From NCBI RefSeq assembly GCF_041021955.1, contig NZ_CP158375.1, positions 2,232,001 to 2,296,000 of the forward strand: a stretch of DNA of 64,000 nucleotides, written 5' to 3'. Source of the stretch: Caulobacter sp. 73W. Lineage in GTDB: Bacteria; Pseudomonadota; Alphaproteobacteria; Caulobacterales; Caulobacteraceae. Positions 18,000 to 26,255 of this stretch are shown here, in pieces. The notes under the pieces were generated by a model that was given only the letters and a program-made list of their open reading frames with translations, was not told the origin of the DNA and did no database searches. Position 1 is the stretch's first letter. Each line of letters starts with the position of its first letter. Position numbers and translations under genes: made by a program.

Positions 18000-20900
18000 A
18001 TGTTCGGCAAGATCGCGGCCTTTGAATTCCGCTTCCAGACGCGCCAGCCGGTGTTTTGGGTGGCGGCGGGTCTATTCTTCCTGCTGACCTTCGGGGCGGT
18101 CGCCATCGACCAGATCCAGATCGGGTCCGGCGGCAACATCCACAAGAACGCGGCCTTCGCCATCGCCCAGATCCATCTGATCTGGTCGGTCTTCTACATG
18201 TTCGTCACGGCGGCCTTCGTGGCCAATGTGGTGCTGCGCGACGACGAGACCGGCTTTGGGCCGATCGTCCGCTCCACCCAGGTCAAGCGGTTCGACTACC
18301 TGTTCGGGCGCTTCGTCGGGGGCATGGCGGCGACCCTGCTGTCGTTCCTGGCCGTGCCGATAGCCATCCTGGCCGGCGCCATGGCCCCCTGGGTGGACCC
18401 CGAGACGTTCGGGCCGCTGGCGATCCGCCACTACCTGTTCGCCTATTTCGTCCTGGCGGTTCCCAACCTGCTGCTGACCGGTGCGATGTTCTTCGCCCTG
18501 GCCACGATCACCCGGTCGATGATGGGCACCTATATCGGGGTGGTGGTCTTCCTGATCCTGTGGCTGGTGGCCGGGATCGTGCTCGACCAGCCGCAGTACG
18601 AGCGCGTCGCCGCCCTGTGGGAGCCGCTGGGCACGGCGGCCTACAGCCTGGTCACCAAGTACTGGACCGCTTCGGAGCGCAACAACCTCATCCCGGCGGT
18701 GGCCGGCGTGTTGCTGTTCAACCGTATCCTGGCCCTGACCCTGGCGGCCGCCCTGCTGGCGGCGACATACTTCCTGTTCCGCTTCGACCCCGCGCCGCGT
18801 ACGGCCAAGGCGCGCAAGGTGCGCCGCCTGCGCAAGGCCGAGGCCGACGCCGCGCCGCCGGAGCTGATCGAGGCGGCCCGTCCGGCCCCGCGCTTCGGCA
18901 TGGCCGCAGCCTGGGCGCAACTTAAGGCGCGGACCCGTCTGGAGATGGGCCAGATCTTCGGCCATCCGGCCTTCCTGGTGCTGATGGCGATGGGCGTGAT
19001 CAACGCCATCGGCAGTCTGTGGTTCTCGACCCAGACCCCCTATGGCAGCGACATCTGGCCGGTCACCCGCCTGATGATCCAGGCGCTGGACGGTTCGTTC
19101 ACCTTCATCCCGATGATCGTCGGCGTCTTCTACGCGGGCGAGCTGGTCTGGCGCGAACGCGACCGCCGCACGCACGAGATCATCGACGCCACGCCTTTGC
19201 CCGACTGGGCCTTCGTCGTTCCTAAGACCCTTGGCGTGGCCCTGGTCCTGCTGTGCAGCCTGGTGATCAGCGTGGCCGTGGCGATCATCGTCCAGGCGCT
19301 GAAGGGCTACACCGACTTCGCTCTCGACGAGTACGTCCTCTGGTATGTGTTGCCGCGCAGCCTCGATCTGATCCTGATCGCCGCCCTGGCGGTGTTCCTG
19401 CAGGCCATGTCGCCGCACAAGTTCGTCGGTTGGGGCCTGATGGTGCTTGTGCTGGTGGCGCAGCTGACCCTTGGCCGGCTCGGTCTGGAGCACAATCTCT
19501 ACCAGTATGGCGTGACCCCCGCCGTCCCGCTGTCGGACATGAATGGCCTGGGCAAGTTCTGGGTCGGGGCGTGGTGGTTCCGGCTCTACTGGTCGGCCTT
19601 CGCCCTGGTCCTGCTGGTGCTGGCCCATGTGCTGTGGCGGCGGGGGACGGAGACGCGGCTGACTCCGCGGCTGGCCCGCGCGCCGCGCCGGCTGGCGGGG
19701 CCGGCGGGGATGGTTCTGACGGCGGCCTTGGCGGTGTTCGCGGTCGTGGGCGGCTGGATCTACGTCAACACCAACGTCTGGAACGAGTACCGCACCCAGA
19801 TCGACGACGAGCGCTGGCTGGCGGATTACGAGAAGACCCTGACTCCGCTGGAAAACATCCCGCAGCCGAAGGTCGCCTCGGTGAAGCTGGAGGTGGACAT
19901 TCACCCCCACGAGCCGCGCATCGACACCCGCGGCGTCTATGTGATCGAGAACCGCACGGCCCAGCCGCTGCGAGAGATTCATGTGCGCTTCGCCCGCGAC
20001 CTTAAGGTGAAGGGCCTGTCCATCGAGGGGGCGCGGCCGGATCGCACCCTGGATCGCTTCAACTACCGCATCTTCGCCTTCGACACGCCCATGCTGCCGG
20101 GCGAGCGGCGGACCCTGTCCTTCATCACCGAGCTTTCGCAGAAGGGCTTCCGCAACCGGGACAACGCCACGCGGCTGGTCGACAACGGGACCTTCGTCAA
20201 CGACCAGGAGATCGCGCCCGGCCTGGGCGTGGACCGCAACCAGGTGCTGAAGGACCGGGCCAAGCGCCGCAAGTATGGCCTGGCGCCGGAGCTGCGCATG
20301 GCGCGCCTTGGCGATCCGGCCAGCCGGCAGTTCACCTATCTGCGCCGCGACGCCGACTGGGTTCACGCCGACATCACGGTGACGACCGAGGCGGACCAGA
20401 CGCCGATCGCGCCGGGTTACAAGGCCAGCGACCGCACCCTGGCCGGGCGGCGAACCGCGCGCTTCATCACCGAGGCGCCGATCCTGCCGTTCTTCTCGAT
20501 CCAGTCGGCCCGCTACAGCGAGATGTCGGAGGTCCACAACGGGGTGACCCTGACGGTCTTCCATCATCCGGAGCACGACTGGAACACCGAGCGGATGCTA
20601 AAGTCCCTGCGGACGGGGCTGGACTATTTCCAGACCAATTTCGGTCCCTACCAGTTCCGCCAGGCGCGCATCCTGGAGTTCCCGGCCTATGGCGACTACG
20701 CCCAGGCCTTCGCCGGGACCATTCCGTGGTCGGAGAACATCGGCTTCATCTCGGACTCCCGCGACCCTGACAAGATCGACTTCGTGACCTATGTCGGCGC
20801 GCACGAGCTGGGCCACCAGTGGTGGGCGCACCAGGTCATCGGCGCCGACCAGCAGGGCGCTACCGCGTTGTCCGAAACGCTGGCCCAATACTCGGCCCTG

Positions 20901-21587
20901 ATGGTCATGGAGAAGCTCTACGGCCGCGAGCAGATCCGCAAGTTCCTGAAGTTCGAACTAGACCGCTACCTGCGCGCCCGCGGCGGCGAGGTGATCGAGG
21001 AGCTGCCGCTCGTTCGCGTCGAGAACCAGCCCTACATCCACTACCAAAAGGGCGCGCTGGTCATGTACCGGCTGCGCGACGAGCTGGGCGAGGAGGCGGT
21101 CAATCGTGCCCTGCGCATCCTGCTGCAGCGCTACGCCTTCCAGAGCGCGCCGTTCCCCATCGCCTCGGACCTGGTGGCGGCGCTTCGCAGCCAGGCGCCG
21201 GCCGACAAGCAGGCCCTGATCACCGACCTGTTCGAGCGCATCACCCTGTATGACGTGAAGGCCCCGAAGATGGCCGTGCGCCGCCGTCCCGACGGCAAGT
21301 TCGACGTCGCCCTGACGGTGGTGGGCCGCAAGCTCTACGCCGACGGCAAGGGTGTGGAGCGCGAGGCGACCTTGAACGAGGTGATGGACCTGGGCGTGTT
21401 CGCCGCCGAGCCGGGCAAGGCCGGGTTCCGTGCGGGCGATGTTCTGGCTTTCGAGCGCCGGACCGTGCGCTCTGGAACGCAGGTGTTCCGCTTCGTCACC
21501 GAGCGCCAGCCGCGCTTCGCCGGGGTCGATCCGTACAACAAGCTGATCGACCGCAACTCCGACGACAACCTGACCCGGCCGCAATAG
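18000..21587 (+). CDS. ABC-2 type permease fused to an M1-family metallopeptidase domain
   Basis: 1195 residues. Residues 1 to about 270 and 300 to 545 are two hydrophobic ABC-2 type permease halves joined by a basic linker. After another helix near 570-590 comes a soluble M1-like domain that should lie in the periplasm. Zinc site: HELGH at 935-939 and Glu at 959 in ALSETLAQ. PWSENIGF stands where M1 aminopeptidases have the GAMEN motif, and the later YQKGALVMYRLRDELG is M1-like. The gap between HEXXH and the third ligand is 19 residues, against the usual 18. The family is known in several Gram-negative groups but its substrate is not established. Export coupled to peptide trimming is an inference. 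Confidence 0.85.
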   Translation: MFGKIAAFEFRFQTRQPVFWVAAGLFFLLTFGAVAIDQIQIGSGGNIHKNAAFAIAQIHLIWSVFYMFVTAAFVANVVLRDDETGFGPIVRSTQVKRFDYLFGRFVGGMAATLLSFLAVPIAILAGAMAPWVDPETFGPLAIRHYLFAYFVLAVPNLLLTGAMFFALATITRSMMGTYIGVVVFLILWLVAGIVLDQPQYERVAALWEPLGTAAYSLVTKYWTASERNNLIPAVAGVLLFNRILALTLAAALLAATYFLFRFDPAPRTAKARKVRRLRKAEADAAPPELIEAARPAPRFGMAAAWAQLKARTRLEMGQIFGHPAFLVLMAMGVINAIGSLWFSTQTPYGSDIWPVTRLMIQALDGSFTFIPMIVGVFYAGELVWRERDRRTHEIIDATPLPDWAFVVPKTLGVALVLLCSLVISVAVAIIVQALKGYTDFALDEYVLWYVLPRSLDLILIAALAVFLQAMSPHKFVGWGLMVLVLVAQLTLGRLGLEHNLYQYGVTPAVPLSDMNGLGKFWVGAWWFRLYWSAFALVLLVLAHVLWRRGTETRLTPRLARAPRRLAGPAGMVLTAALAVFAVVGGWIYVNTNVWNEYRTQIDDERWLADYEKTLTPLENIPQPKVASVKLEVDIHPHEPRIDTRGVYVIENRTAQPLREIHVRFARDLKVKGLSIEGARPDRTLDRFNYRIFAFDTPMLPGERRTLSFITELSQKGFRNRDNATRLVDNGTFVNDQEIAPGLGVDRNQVLKDRAKRRKYGLAPELRMARLGDPASRQFTYLRRDADWVHADITVTTEADQTPIAPGYKASDRTLAGRRTARFITEAPILPFFSIQSARYSEMSEVHNGVTLTVFHHPEHDWNTERMLKSLRTGLDYFQTNFGPYQFRQARILEFPAYGDYAQAFAGTIPWSENIGFISDSRDPDKIDFVTYVGAHELGHQWWAHQVIGADQQGATALSETLAQYSALMVMEKLYGREQIRKFLKFELDRYLRARGGEVIEELPLVRVENQPYIHYQKGALVMYRLRDELGEEAVNRALRILLQRYAFQSAPFPIASDLVAALRSQAPADKQALITDLFERITLYDVKAPKMAVRRRPDGKFDVALTVVGRKLYADGKGVEREATLNEVMDLGVFAAEPGKAGFRAGDVLAFERRTVRSGTQVFRFVTERQPRFAGVDPYNKLIDRNSDDNLTRPQ

Positions 21588-21597
21588 GCGCATAAGA

Positions 21598-21626
21598 AAA
21601 ACGCCCCTCCGTTTCCGGAGGGGCGT
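21598..21626 (-). terminator. Rho-independent terminator of the DUF4142 gene
   Basis: An 11-base perfect stem (ACGCCCCTCCG at 21601-21611 with CGGAGGGGCGT at 21616-21626) that, read on the minus strand, is followed by TTTTT. It can also end plus-strand transcription from the permease gene, though it lacks a T run in that direction. Confidence 0.8.
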
Positions 21627-21651
21627 CGGACTTCCGCGATGCGGAGAAGTC

Positions 21652-22239
21652 TTACTTCATGCCGTTCTTCAGGCCTTCGGCCTGGTTCAGGTGCTCCTGG
21701 ATCTTCGGCGCGCCAGCGGCGGCGAAGGCCTTCAGGGCCGGAACGTCGCCGTCCTCGGCATAGCGCTGAACGGTGTTCAGAGCCGTCTGGTGCACATCGA
21801 CCATGTCGTCGGCGTACTTCTTGTCGAAGTCCTTGGCGTCGGCCGCGCGCAGGTCGTCGAGCTTGTCCTGCAGGTCGGCCGGCAGGGCCGTGGCGGGGGC
21901 CAGGGTGGTCTGGCCGGAGGCGGCGATGGCCGACTTCAGGTCAGCCGACATGGCGGTGTGCATGTCGACCATCATCTGGGCGTACTTCTTCACCTCGGCG
22001 TTGGTCGAGCGCTCGACGGCCAGCTTGCCGGCTTCGATCTCGAACATGTCGGTGGCCGAGGCCTTCGTGACGAAGTCGGGAGCGGCGGTTTCGTTGGCGG
22101 CCGACGGGACGGTGGCGGCGGGGTTGGCGTCCGGCGTGGCGGCCTGCTGTTCGGCGCTGGTCTTCTCGGCCTTATCGCCGCAAGCGGCGAGGGTCATGGC
22201 GGCGATGGCCGCGCCGACGATGAGCATTTGGCGTTTCAT
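21652..22239 (-). CDS. DUF4142 lipoprotein
   Basis: 195 residues. Signal peptide with lipobox (MTLAACGD), an Ala/Thr/Pro-rich linker to about residue 55, then a DUF4142 helical domain: ATDMFEIEAGKLAVERS, KKYAQMMVDMHTAM and HQTALNTVQRYAEDGDVPALKAFAA. DUF4142 is a ferritin-like four-helix family, often stress-associated, without assigned activity. A SigT-type promoter (GGAAC-N17-GGTT) lies 65-90 bases upstream, so it probably belongs to the general stress regulon. Expected location is the periplasmic face of a membrane. Confidence 0.88.
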   Translation of the reverse strand: MKRQMLIVGAAIAAMTLAACGDKAEKTSAEQQAATPDANPAATVPSAANETAAPDFVTKASATDMFEIEAGKLAVERSTNAEVKKYAQMMVDMHTAMSADLKSAIAASGQTTLAPATALPADLQDKLDDLRAADAKDFDKKYADDMVDVHQTALNTVQRYAEDGDVPALKAFAAAGAPKIQEHLNQAEGLKNGMK

Positions 22240-22303
22240 GGAATTCCCTCCGTTTGTGTTCTGGAAGCCGGCGACGCCGGGCGGCGTCGTCTCGTGGCGT
22301 CAA

Positions 22304-22329
22304 AACCTCACGAGGACGTGATCAGTTCC
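22304..22329 (-). promoter_or_regulatory. SigT/EcfG-type promoter for the DUF4142 gene
   Basis: On the minus strand GGAAC (22325-22329) and GGTT (22304-22307) are separated by 17 bases. It is one mismatch from the GGAAC-N16/17-CGTT promoter of alphaproteobacterial EcfG sigma factors. Confidence 0.55.
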
Positions 22330-22360
22330 GGGAACTCGCAAAGAAACCCGTTCGGGGCGG

Positions 22361-24301
22361 TCAGGCTGGCTTGGCGACCTGGGCCAGGGCGGCCGCGATC
22401 TGGCCGACATTATAAGGCTTTCGCACGATCGGCGCGTCGAACCCCATGGGCGCGGCGCGGTCGGCGTAGCCGGTGGCGAAGACGAAGGGCACGCCCCGTG
22501 AGCGCAGCGCCTCGGCCGCCGGCGCCACCGACAGGCCGTCGAGATTGGCGTCCAGAACCGCGGCGTCCAGCGCCAGGCTGGTCATGCCCATGGCCTCGTC
22601 CAGGGTGGCGGCCACGCCGGCGACCTTGGCGCCGAGTTCGGTGAGGCCGGCTTCCAGCTCCATGGCCAGCAGCACCGAATCCTCGACGATCAGCAGGCGC
22701 AGGCCCGCCACGTCGGTCCGGCTGCCGGACATCGGCGAGGCGGGTGAGAATTCGGCCAGGATCTGGCCTGCAACGTGCTCGGCCTCGAAGGCCACGTCGG
22801 TGCTGCGGCGCTCTCCGATGGCGTGGACCGAGGCCTCGATGCGGGCGGCGACGCCGGAGGGGCGGTAGTCCATCTCCACCTGACCGCCCAGTTCGCGGCC
22901 GGCGACCTCAGACAGCAGGGTGGCGCCGAAGCCGCGTTCGCTGGAGGGCGGGCTGACGCGCGGGCCGCCGCTTTCAACCCAGTCGAGGATGAAGCCGCCG
23001 GAGGGCGACAGCCGCCAGGCCACGTCCACGCGGCCCATCTCCACCGACAGGGCGCCGTACTTCACGGCGTTGATCGCCAGTTCATGCAGGGCAAGGGAGA
23101 GGGCGCTGGCCGCGCGGGGGGTCAGGAACAGCTCCGGCCCGTCCCAACGGGTCTGCAGCGGCGCCAGGCCGCCCAGCTCCGCCCCGACGATGTCGCTGAG
23201 CATGGCGCCGCGCCAGCGGGTGGCGGTCAGCAGGTCGTGGGCCGAGGCCATGGCCTTGAGCCGGCCCTGGAAGGTCTTGAGGAAGCTGTCGAGCGATCCG
23301 CTGCGGCGGGCCGACTGCACCGCCAGGGACTGCACGGCGGCCAGGACGTTCTTCACCCGATGGTCGAGCTCGGCGAGCAGGGCCTGGAGGCGTTCTTCCT
23401 CGCGCTTGCGGTCGTCGATGTCCTGGGTGACGCCAATCACGCGTTCGGCGGTGTGGTCGGGGCCATAGAGGACGACGCCGGCGGTGTAGCGCCAGGACGG
23501 GGGGCTGCCCGCCTCGCGCACATGGCGGTATTCGACCTCGTAGAGGCCCGTCTCGTCGATGGCCCGCTTGATCGCCTGGGTGACCACCTCGCGATCATCG
23601 GGGTGGACCATGTTGCGCAGGCGTTCGCCCTGTTCCGCCGACATCAGGCCGGACGGGTAGTCGAGCAGAGACGCGGTGCGGTCGCTGAGGATCACCCGAT
23701 CCTGGGCCAGGTCCCATTCGTACTCGCCCATGCGGGCGGCCTGCAGGGCCAGGTGGACGCGCTGTTCATCCAGCTTGCGGCGGGCGACGGTGGCGGCGGC
23801 CTCCACGTCGCGGTTGAACTCCTCCATGGCCAGGTCGGCCAGGTCGGCGAGGGCGGCGGCCATGTCCGGCGTGGCCGGGGGATGAGGCTCGGGATCGCCC
23901 AGGGCCAGCAGGCCGATCATCTCGCCCTTGCGGGTGAACAGCGGCGCGCAGGCGTAGAACCGGACATCCACGGTCGGCAGGTCGCGGACCAGCGGCTCGA
24001 ACACCGGGTCGGCGTGAAGGTCGCCGCAGATCACCAGCTCCCGGCGGCGCAGCATGCGCTCGCCCAAGGTGCCGGCGCGGGGGTGTTCCTTGATGGGAAT
24101 GCCCAGCTTGGCCTTGAACCACAGGCGGTCGGCGTCGATCAGGATGATGGCGGCGCGGGGACAGCGGAAGACCGCGGCGGCGGTGCGCACGATGCGATCG
24201 AACCGCGGGTCGGGCTCGCTATCGAGTATGCCCATGTCATACAGGGCTTTGAGGCGGTCCGCCTCGTCGGCCCCGGTGACTGGTTCACCATGATCGTCCA
24301 T
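22361..24301 (-). CDS. Hybrid sensor histidine kinase: GAF-PAS-HWE kinase-receiver
   Basis: 646 residues from the ATG at 24299-24301; a frame reaching 24388 exists but its N-terminus does not look like protein. A GAF domain (about 10-165) starts with RLKALYDMGILDSEPD. A PAS domain with PAC tail (about 180-305) ends VIGVTQDIDDRKREEE. The phosphoacceptor helix has LDHRVKN with His314, followed by HELAINAVKYGAL of the HWE/HisKA_2 ATPase type. A receiver domain closes the protein (LLIVEDSVLLAMELE, VLDANLDG, VRKPYN). HWE/HisKA_2 kinases commonly feed PhyR, and this gene lies inside the stress island, so a role in PhyR signalling is plausible but not shown. Confidence 0.88.
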   Translation of the reverse strand: MDDHGEPVTGADEADRLKALYDMGILDSEPDPRFDRIVRTAAAVFRCPRAAIILIDADRLWFKAKLGIPIKEHPRAGTLGERMLRRRELVICGDLHADPVFEPLVRDLPTVDVRFYACAPLFTRKGEMIGLLALGDPEPHPPATPDMAAALADLADLAMEEFNRDVEAAATVARRKLDEQRVHLALQAARMGEYEWDLAQDRVILSDRTASLLDYPSGLMSAEQGERLRNMVHPDDREVVTQAIKRAIDETGLYEVEYRHVREAGSPPSWRYTAGVVLYGPDHTAERVIGVTQDIDDRKREEERLQALLAELDHRVKNVLAAVQSLAVQSARRSGSLDSFLKTFQGRLKAMASAHDLLTATRWRGAMLSDIVGAELGGLAPLQTRWDGPELFLTPRAASALSLALHELAINAVKYGALSVEMGRVDVAWRLSPSGGFILDWVESGGPRVSPPSSERGFGATLLSEVAGRELGGQVEMDYRPSGVAARIEASVHAIGERRSTDVAFEAEHVAGQILAEFSPASPMSGSRTDVAGLRLLIVEDSVLLAMELEAGLTELGAKVAGVAATLDEAMGMTSLALDAAVLDANLDGLSVAPAAEALRSRGVPFVFATGYADRAAPMGFDAPIVRKPYNVGQIAAALAQVAKPA

Positions 24302-24381
24302 CCTGCGACCATAGACCGCATCGCGGTTATAGGCGAAGATGAAAACCGCTAAGAGGCGATGTGGCTTGCTGTTGTGCTCTC

Positions 24382-24406
24382 GGAACAACCCCGGAAGCTT
24401 CGCGTT
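24382..24406 (+). promoter_or_regulatory. SigT/EcfG-type promoter for the DUF883-like gene
   Basis: GGAAC (24382-24386), 16 bases, CGTT (24403-24406); an exact match to the EcfG consensus, 56 bases before the ATG at 24462. Confidence 0.8.
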
Positions 24407-24461
24407 GAGCCCGCATCGCCCATTTCAGCCCCCTCCCCGGGGCCTCTAGCCGGAGACCGCC

Positions 24462-24803
24462 ATGTCCGACGCGCTCAACCCCGCCCTGTCCGACGCCAAG
24501 GACGCCAAGGCCACCGCTCGTGAAGCTGTCGCCGATACGAAGCGCAGCTTCAAGGATACGGCGGCCACGGCCAAGGCCGGCCTGACCGACGCCGCCCACA
24601 AAGCCGAAAAGGCCCTTAAGGAAGGCGCCGAGGCGCTTCGCGCCCAGAGCCGCACCTATGCCGACAACGCCAGCCAGTACTGGGATGACGGCCAACGCTA
24701 TGTGGTCGAGCGCGTCAAGGAACGTCCCGTCACCGCCACGCTCGCCGGTCTCGGCGTCGGCGTGCTGCTCGGTCTCCTCCTGGCGAACCGCAGCAACAAG
24801 TGA
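24462..24803 (+). CDS. DUF883/YqjD-like membrane-anchored stress protein
   Basis: 113 residues. An Ala/Lys/Asp-rich helical region (residues 1 to about 80), likely coiled-coil, precedes one C-terminal hydrophobic helix (LAGLGVGVLLGLLLANRS). This matches the layout of DUF883 proteins such as YqjD and ElaB, tail-anchored inner-membrane proteins that bind ribosomes in stationary-phase E. coli; function here is unknown. GGAGA precedes the ATG. A consensus SigT-type promoter lies upstream. The next gene overlaps by four bases (GTGA). Confidence 0.8.
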   Translation: MSDALNPALSDAKDAKATAREAVADTKRSFKDTAATAKAGLTDAAHKAEKALKEGAEALRAQSRTYADNASQYWDDGQRYVVERVKERPVTATLAGLGVGVLLGLLLANRSNK

Positions 24804-25204
24804 TCATACGCAAGGTTCTCAGAACCACGGCTGCGGCGGCGCTCATCGGCGCCGCCGTTCTGGTGTCCGTCGTCTCGGCCGGCTTCGCGGTCTACGCCGT
24901 GCTGGAGCCGTTCGTCGGCGTGCCGGGCGCCGCGGCCATCGTCGCGGCGATCTTCTCGATCATCGCCCTGATCGCCGGGCTGGTCCTGGCCGACAAGGCC
25001 GAGGACGGGGGCAAGCATCACCATCACCACGCGCCGCCGCCGGACGCCGGTTTCATCGCGCGGGTGATCGACCTGGCCAAGGACAAGCCTATCCTGTCTT
25101 CCGCCGCGGCCATCGGCGCGGGTGTGTTCTTCATGCGCAATCCGGTGCTTTTCGCCGCCCTGGCGAAGGCTTTCATGGATACGCGCGCGCCAGACCGCGA
25201 CTAA
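24800..25204 (+). CDS. Small membrane protein, holin-superfamily-like (hypothetical)
   Basis: 134 residues, GTG start overlapping the previous stop. Two N-terminal hydrophobic helices (about 10-30 and 38-62), a His-rich stretch near residue 73 (GKHHHHHAPPP), and a further hydrophobic segment at about 95-120. Pairing with a DUF883-like gene recalls the yqjD-yqjE pair, in which YqjE is a DUF1469-like membrane protein; that identity is a guess from context. It should be cotranscribed from the SigT-type promoter at 24382. Confidence 0.65.
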   Translation: MIIRKVLRTTAAAALIGAAVLVSVVSAGFAVYAVLEPFVGVPGAAAIVAAIFSIIALIAGLVLADKAEDGGKHHHHHAPPPDAGFIARVIDLAKDKPILSSAAAIGAGVFFMRNPVLFAALAKAFMDTRAPDRD

Positions 25205-25293
25205 GACCCTATATGCAAGCTTGGCCCTCAGGGCGCCGCCGACCCCGGCTGCGCGTTGAGGGCCTGTGTGCGTTCCCTCAGGAGACTTCCCCC

Positions 25294-25932
25294 ATGTTCA
25301 TCCTCCCCGACCTGCCGTACGCCTATGACGCTCTGGAGCCGACCGTGTCGGCCAAGACCTTCACCTTCCACCACGACAAGCACCACAAGGCCTATGTCGA
25401 CGTGACCAACACCCTGGTCGGCGAGCTGGGCCTCGAGGGCAAGACGCTGGAGGAGGTCACCCTCTTCGCCGTCGGCGACAAGTCCAAGAAGAAGCTGTTC
25501 AACAACGCCGCCCAGTCCTGGAACCATGCGTTCTTCTGGGACGCCATGACCCCGTCCTACGCCGCCCCGGAAGGCGAGCTGAAGGCGGCCATCGACGCGG
25601 CGTTCGGCGATATCGCGACCCTGAAGGAGAAGTTCGTCGCCGAGGGCGTCGGCCACTTCGGTTCGGGCTGGGTCTGGCTAGCCGCCAAGAAGGACGGCTC
25701 GCTGGTCGTCACCTCGACCCACGACGGCGAGAACCTGCTGGATCAGCCGGACCTGACCCCGCTGCTGGTCTGCGACCTGTGGGAGCACGCCTACTATCTG
25801 GACCACCAGAACAACCGGAAGGGCTTCCTGGAAGCCTGGTTCGACAAGGTCGCCAACTGGTCGCTGGCCGCTTCGCAGCTGTCGGCCGCCAAGGGTTCGG
25901 GCGCGGTCTGGGCCTACCCGGCCCCGCAATAG
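25294..25932 (+). CDS. sodB: Superoxide dismutase, Fe type
   Basis: 212 residues. Converts superoxide to peroxide and oxygen in the cytoplasm. Metal ligands lie in FHHDKHHKAY, NNAAQSWNHAFFW and DLWEHAYYLDH. AAQSWNH, with the second-sphere Gln at this early position, and GSGWVWL favour the iron type over manganese. AGGAGA stands before the ATG at 25294. No GGAAC/CGTT promoter was found in the 89-base gap upstream, so any general-stress control would have to come from readthrough of the upstream SigT operon. Confidence 0.95.
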   Translation: MFILPDLPYAYDALEPTVSAKTFTFHHDKHHKAYVDVTNTLVGELGLEGKTLEEVTLFAVGDKSKKKLFNNAAQSWNHAFFWDAMTPSYAAPEGELKAAIDAAFGDIATLKEKFVAEGVGHFGSGWVWLAAKKDGSLVVTSTHDGENLLDQPDLTPLLVCDLWEHAYYLDHQNNRKGFLEAWFDKVANWSLAASQLSAAKGSGAVWAYPAPQ

Positions 25933-25940
25933 GCGAGACA

Positions 25941-25965
25941 GGAACAGCGGAGCGATGCGGGCGTT
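25941..25965 (+). promoter_or_regulatory. SigT/EcfG-type promoter for the DUF1328 gene at 26000
   Basis: GGAAC (25941-25945), 16 bases, CGTT (25962-25965); exact consensus, 35 bases before the ATG. Confidence 0.8.
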
Positions 25966-25999
25966 GTCCTTTCAGGCTTTAGCTTAGAAGGAAAACCGC

Positions 26000-26176
26000 A
26001 TGCTCCGTTGGGCTCTCATCTTCCTGGTGGTGGCGCTGATCGCCGGCCTGCTGGGTTTCGCCGGGATCGCCGGCGCCGCCATGGGCGTCGCCAAGATTTT
26101 GTTCTACGTCTTCATCGTCCTGTTCCTGGTCTCGCTGGTCATGCACCTGTTCCGGGGCGGACGCGGATCGCTCTAG
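26000..26176 (+). CDS. DUF1328 (YtjA-type) small membrane protein
   Basis: 58 residues: [20 protein letters not shown] then [23 protein letters not shown] and a short basic tail. Two hydrophobic helices with the GFxGIAGxAxxxAKILF core are diagnostic of DUF1328, a family of tiny inner-membrane proteins without known function. AAGGAAA precedes the ATG. Its own SigT-type promoter and terminator make it a single-gene unit. A paralog lies at 30252-30434. Confidence 0.88.
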   Translation: MLRWALIFLVVALIAGLLGFAGIAGAAMGVAKILFYVFIVLFLVSLVMHLFRGGRGSL

Positions 26177-26200
26177 AAGCGGTCCAAGCCACGAACGACA

Positions 26201-26234
26201 AACCCCAGAGCGGTCCGCCGCTCCGGGGTTTTCC
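26201..26234 (+). terminator. Rho-independent terminator after the DUF1328 gene
   Basis: Long stem AACCCCAGAGCGG / CCGCTCCGGGGTT (one mismatch), 26201-26213 with 26218-26230, followed by TTCC; the A-rich left side lets it also serve the convergent phosphoesterase gene. Confidence 0.7.
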
Positions 26235-26255
26235 TTTGGGTCCTGTTCGAGGGCC

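Noticed and set aside
22326..22345. Plus-strand GGAAC followed by CGTT near 22340
   Set aside because: The spacing is only 13 bases and no plus-strand gene follows.
25205..25293. SigT-type promoter for sodB
   Set aside because: No GGAAC was found in the gap before sodB.
25086..25932. A single long frame joining the small membrane-protein region to sodB
   Set aside because: The frame is open by chance upstream; sodB has its own Shine-Dalgarno and starts exactly where the family does.
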